Positions 4,552 through 6,415 of a stretch of DNA of 6,415 nucleotides are shown here, piece after piece (within the stretch, counting starts at the first letter, position 1; every line of letters starts with the position of its first letter). A model generated the notes under the pieces. That model ran no database searches. It was not told where the DNA came from and saw nothing but the letters and a program-made list of their open reading frames with translations. Position numbers and translations under genes: made by a program. Source of the DNA: Myxococcota bacterium (lineage in GTDB: Bacteria > Myxococcota_C > UBA6777); the NCBI GenBank assembly GCA_963169055.1, contig CAUJFU010000255.1:1-6415 (forward strand), in the 5' to 3' direction.

Positions 4552-6415
4552 TTAGGAGGGCTTGAAGAAGAAGGGGTAGTTGACTTGGACGATACCGCCG
4601 CCTTTGGGGGCAGGGAAGCGCATATTTTTGACGCGCTGTGCGAGGCATTCTTCGACGCGTTCGTTGTTCATGGTGGTTTCCTTGACGCTGGAAGAGGAGA
4701 CCATCCCATTGCCTTCGATTTGGAAGAAGACTTTGATCTTGCCTTGGAGTTTGGGGTATTTGTTGAGTTCTTTTTCGTAGCAGTATTTGATACGGCTGCG
4801 GTTGTTGTTGATCACGCGACGGATGATCTCTTTGTCAAGCGAACCGAAGATAAGGGGCGGGCCTGTCGAGACATCGACGCTTTGTTTGCGTTTGCCTTTG
4901 AGGCGGCCTTGTCCCCATCCGCGCCCGCCTTTGCCGCCGCCACGCCCGTAGGTTCCGAGGTTTCCGACGCCGACGCCCAGTCCGCTTAAACCGCCACCGC
5001 CCATGCCACCGCCGCTTCGGACGCCGAGGCCGCCATCACCAGAGGCATTTCCAACTTTTCCGCCGAGGAAATTTCCGATTGCATCGGCGTCATCGCCACC
5101 AAAGCCTTTTGCGGAGAGGATGGCTCCATAAGAGCTTTGACCGCCCCCAAGGAGTCCGAGCATGCCTTTTTGGCCGACTTTATCGAGCAATTCTTTTTCG
5201 ACTTGTTGCATATTGATGGGGGCTGTACCATCGGGGTTTTTCTCGATCTGGCCGGCTTTCTTTTGGATATTTTTGGGGATTTCGGTGGTTTTTTTGCCCA
5301 TTTTGCCTTCGGTGTCTTTGGCACGAGCTCCACCGCTTTCTTGCTTCTTTTTCTTTTCTTCTTCTTCGGGGGGTCGCACGATCAATTGGGCGAAGCGGTT
5401 GGGTTGTTTGAAGAAGCTGTCATCGAGGCCGCGAGGGGCTTCATCGGAAAGGAGCATAAAGAGGACGGCAAGACCGTGGAGCAAGAAGGATGCGCCCATC
5501 GCACGGGCAAGCGCGAGATCAAGTTGGCTAAAGAGGCTGGGGACGATGCGCTTGGGTGCGGGAACAAAGCTGATCACGAAGTCAAGCTGCCCGAGGGTGA
5601 GGTTGACTTGGGATTGCGCAGGGAGGGCAAACTGGTGGCCGAAGTCGGTGCGCTCGACTTTGGAGCTTTGTTTGATCTGTTCGAGCGTAAAGAGTTGATC
5701 CTTGATTTGGACGGTGCCTTCCATCTGGGGGGTAAAGTTGACCATCAAGCGGTCGCCTTTGGCCTCAATCAAGGTAAACGAGGTAAGCTCGGGAGGAAGG
5801 GCATCTGTGCTGATCGAGAAGGTATTTTTTCGGGATTCGCCGATCGTGATCTTTTTGGGACTGTAGAAGTGGGCGTGATCGAGGATGCGATCACCCCACA
5901 TCACGCGGACTTCGAGGGCTTCTTGGGTATCGGCGTATTGGGCGTCCATGGCGACAGGTTGTTGGGGGGCAGGAGCTGCGATGGAGGGTTGCGCAGCGAT
6001 CGGAGCAACACCGCCCGTCGACTGGGGAGGATAGGGTTGCTGTTGTGGGAAACCGCTCGTGGGCTGGGCTTGTTGTGCATAACCGCCGAAGGCTTGTGCG
6101 TTTGGGTCGTAGCCTTGAGGAGCGCCGTAACCTTGAGGAGCGCCGTAGCCTTGAGGAGCGCCGTAACTTTGAGGAGCGCCGTAAGCTTGGGGGGCTGCGA
6201 AGGCTTGTCCGTTGGGGTCATAGCCTTGGGGAGCTACGACTTGTGGGATTTGGCCGTAGCTGGGTTGTTGCATGGCGTCGGCTTGTGCGTTGGGGTCGTA
6301 GCCTTGGGGAGCGCCGTAGCCTTGGGGAGCGCCGTAGCCTTGGGGTTCTTGGGTGTAGGCGATTTGAGGCTGTGCGGGTTCTTGGTACTGCATCGGAGTA
6401 GGCGCTTGGTAGGCG
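4552..6415 (-). CDS. AgmX/PglI-type C-terminal domain envelope protein, N-terminus beyond window
   Basis: The open frame runs off the right edge. Counting from the first in-window Met (6393) gives 613 residues, but the frame continues upstream as AYQAPTP, the same low-complexity style, and that Met has no ribosome site, so the true start is outside. Order of parts: a Q/G/Y/A/P repeat tail (to about 155) with QGYGAP tandem units and three QGYDPN(A/G)QA units; a beta-rich module (about 160-280, with [16 protein letters not shown], faintly FHA-like); one membrane helix (about 298-316, [16 protein letters not shown]); a charged segment with EEEEKKKK at 343-350; a Gly-rich linker (about 410-497); and a C-terminal AgmX/PglI-type domain (about 510-613) with Cys538 and Cys583, a pair expected to form a disulfide. 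Positive charges before the helix place the repeats in the cytoplasm and the C-terminus in the periplasm. Family members such as Myxococcus GltG and GltJ work in gliding motility and resemble TonB-type energy-linked proteins; this protein's own role is unknown. Confidence 0.87.
   Translation of the reverse strand, partial: AYQAPTPMQYQEPAQPQIAYTQEPQGYGAPQGYGAPQGYDPNAQADAMQQPSYGQIPQVVAPQGYDPNGQAFAAPQAYGAPQSYGAPQGYGAPQGYGAPQGYDPNAQAFGGYAQQAQPTSGFPQQQPYPPQSTGGVAPIAAQPSIAAPAPQQPVAMDAQYADTQEALEVRVMWGDRILDHAHFYSPKKITIGESRKNTFSISTDALPPELTSFTLIEAKGDRLMVNFTPQMEGTVQIKDQLFTLEQIKQSSKVERTDFGHQFALPAQSQVNLTLGQLDFVISFVPAPKRIVPSLFSQLDLALARAMGASFLLHGLAVLFMLLSDEAPRGLDDSFFKQPNRFAQLIVRPPEEEEKKKKQESGGARAKDTEGKMGKKTTEIPKNIQKKAGQIEKNPDGTAPINMQQVEKELLDKVGQKGMLGLLGGGQSSYGAILSAKGFGGDDADAIGNFLGGKVGNASGDGGLGVRSGGGMGGGGLSGLGVGVGNLGTYGRGGGKGGRGWGQGRLKGKRKQSVDVSTGPPLIFGSLDKEIIRRVINNNRSRIKYCYEKELNKYPKLQGKIKVFFQIEGNGMVSSSSVKETTMNNERVEECLAQRVKNMRFPAPKGGGIVQVNYPFFFKPS
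6111..6200. repeat. 18-bp tandem repeats encoding QGYGAP, cluster 1
   Basis: Four near-identical 18-bp units (6111-6182; plus-strand unit ARCCTTGAGGAGCGCCGT, the fourth with one further change) are followed by a degenerate fifth unit. They encode in-frame QGYGAP hexapeptides. All four good units share the CCT proline codon (plus-strand TGAGG), unlike the second cluster. Confidence 0.85.
6300..6353. repeat. 18-bp tandem repeats encoding QGYGAP, cluster 2
   Basis: Two identical 18-bp units (6300-6335; plus-strand AGCCTTGGGGAGCGCCGT) and a partial third lie nearer the window edge. They encode the same hexapeptide as the cluster at 6111-6200 but use the CCC proline codon, so each cluster has a private synonymous variant. 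Confidence 0.8.

Noticed and set aside
4400-4648. N-terminal extension of the beta-barrel gene to the ATG at 4648
   Set aside because: It would overlap the upstream gene by 97 nt and bury the signal peptide; the ATG at 4399 has a ribosome site and begins a clean signal sequence.
6111-6353. Repeat clusters considered as a CRISPR array
   Set aside because: The 18-bp units are contiguous, in frame, and encode QGYGAP inside an open frame; there are no unique spacers.
1-6415. tRNA, rRNA, transposase, integrase or toxin-antitoxin genes
   Set aside because: No such sequence or protein family was recognised on either strand; the four genes and three short spacers account for the window.

Overview
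The window carries four protein genes, all on the minus strand, in the transcription order: a protein with an AgmX/PglI-type C-terminus (open at the right edge), a small outer-membrane beta-barrel candidate, a TPR-repeat lipoprotein, and the transcription accessory protein Tex. The AgmX/PglI-type C-terminal domain, next to an outer-membrane protein and a TPR lipoprotein, points to a Gram-negative bacterium of the Myxococcota or a related deltaproteobacterial lineage. Base composition looks moderate rather than the very high GC of classic Myxococcus. The assignment is an inference from protein families and gene content, not from a marker gene.

Layout from right to left (5'->3' on the coding strand). 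6415-4552: a modular protein with a cytoplasmic Q/G/Y/A/P repeat tail, a beta-rich module, one membrane helix, a charged and Gly-rich linker, and a periplasmic domain with a conserved Cys pair. 4551-4400: a spacer beginning with a strong polypyrimidine tract. 4399-3785: a secreted protein of about 204 residues with amphipathic strands and a C-terminal Phe. 3784-3699: a spacer with a tandem 11-12 bp motif that also forms a terminator-like hairpin. 3698-2571: a TPR lipoprotein whose TPR array is interrupted by a Pro/Asp/Lys linker. 2570-2394: a spacer with a C-rich, G-poor stretch, a diverged pair of 37-nt direct repeats and a very stable UUCG hairpin. 2393-60: tex. 59-1: a short 3' tail with a GC-rich hairpin at the window edge.

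The first three genes plausibly encode one envelope-spanning assembly: an inner-membrane component reaching into the periplasm, an outer-membrane barrel, and an outer-membrane-anchored scaffold of protein-protein interaction repeats. In content this resembles parts of the Myxococcus gliding and adventurous-motility (Glt/Agm) machinery, but AgmX/PglI-type proteins are numerous in these bacteria and the present set cannot be equated with any named complex from this window. Tex is a general cytoplasmic nucleic-acid-binding factor, and its adjacency need not be functional.

No mobile element, CRISPR array, tRNA, rRNA or clearly novel defence or biosynthetic system was found. The most notable items are the expanding QGYGAP repeat domain, the intergenic 37-nt repeat pair with its UUCG hairpin, and the unusual segments between genes.
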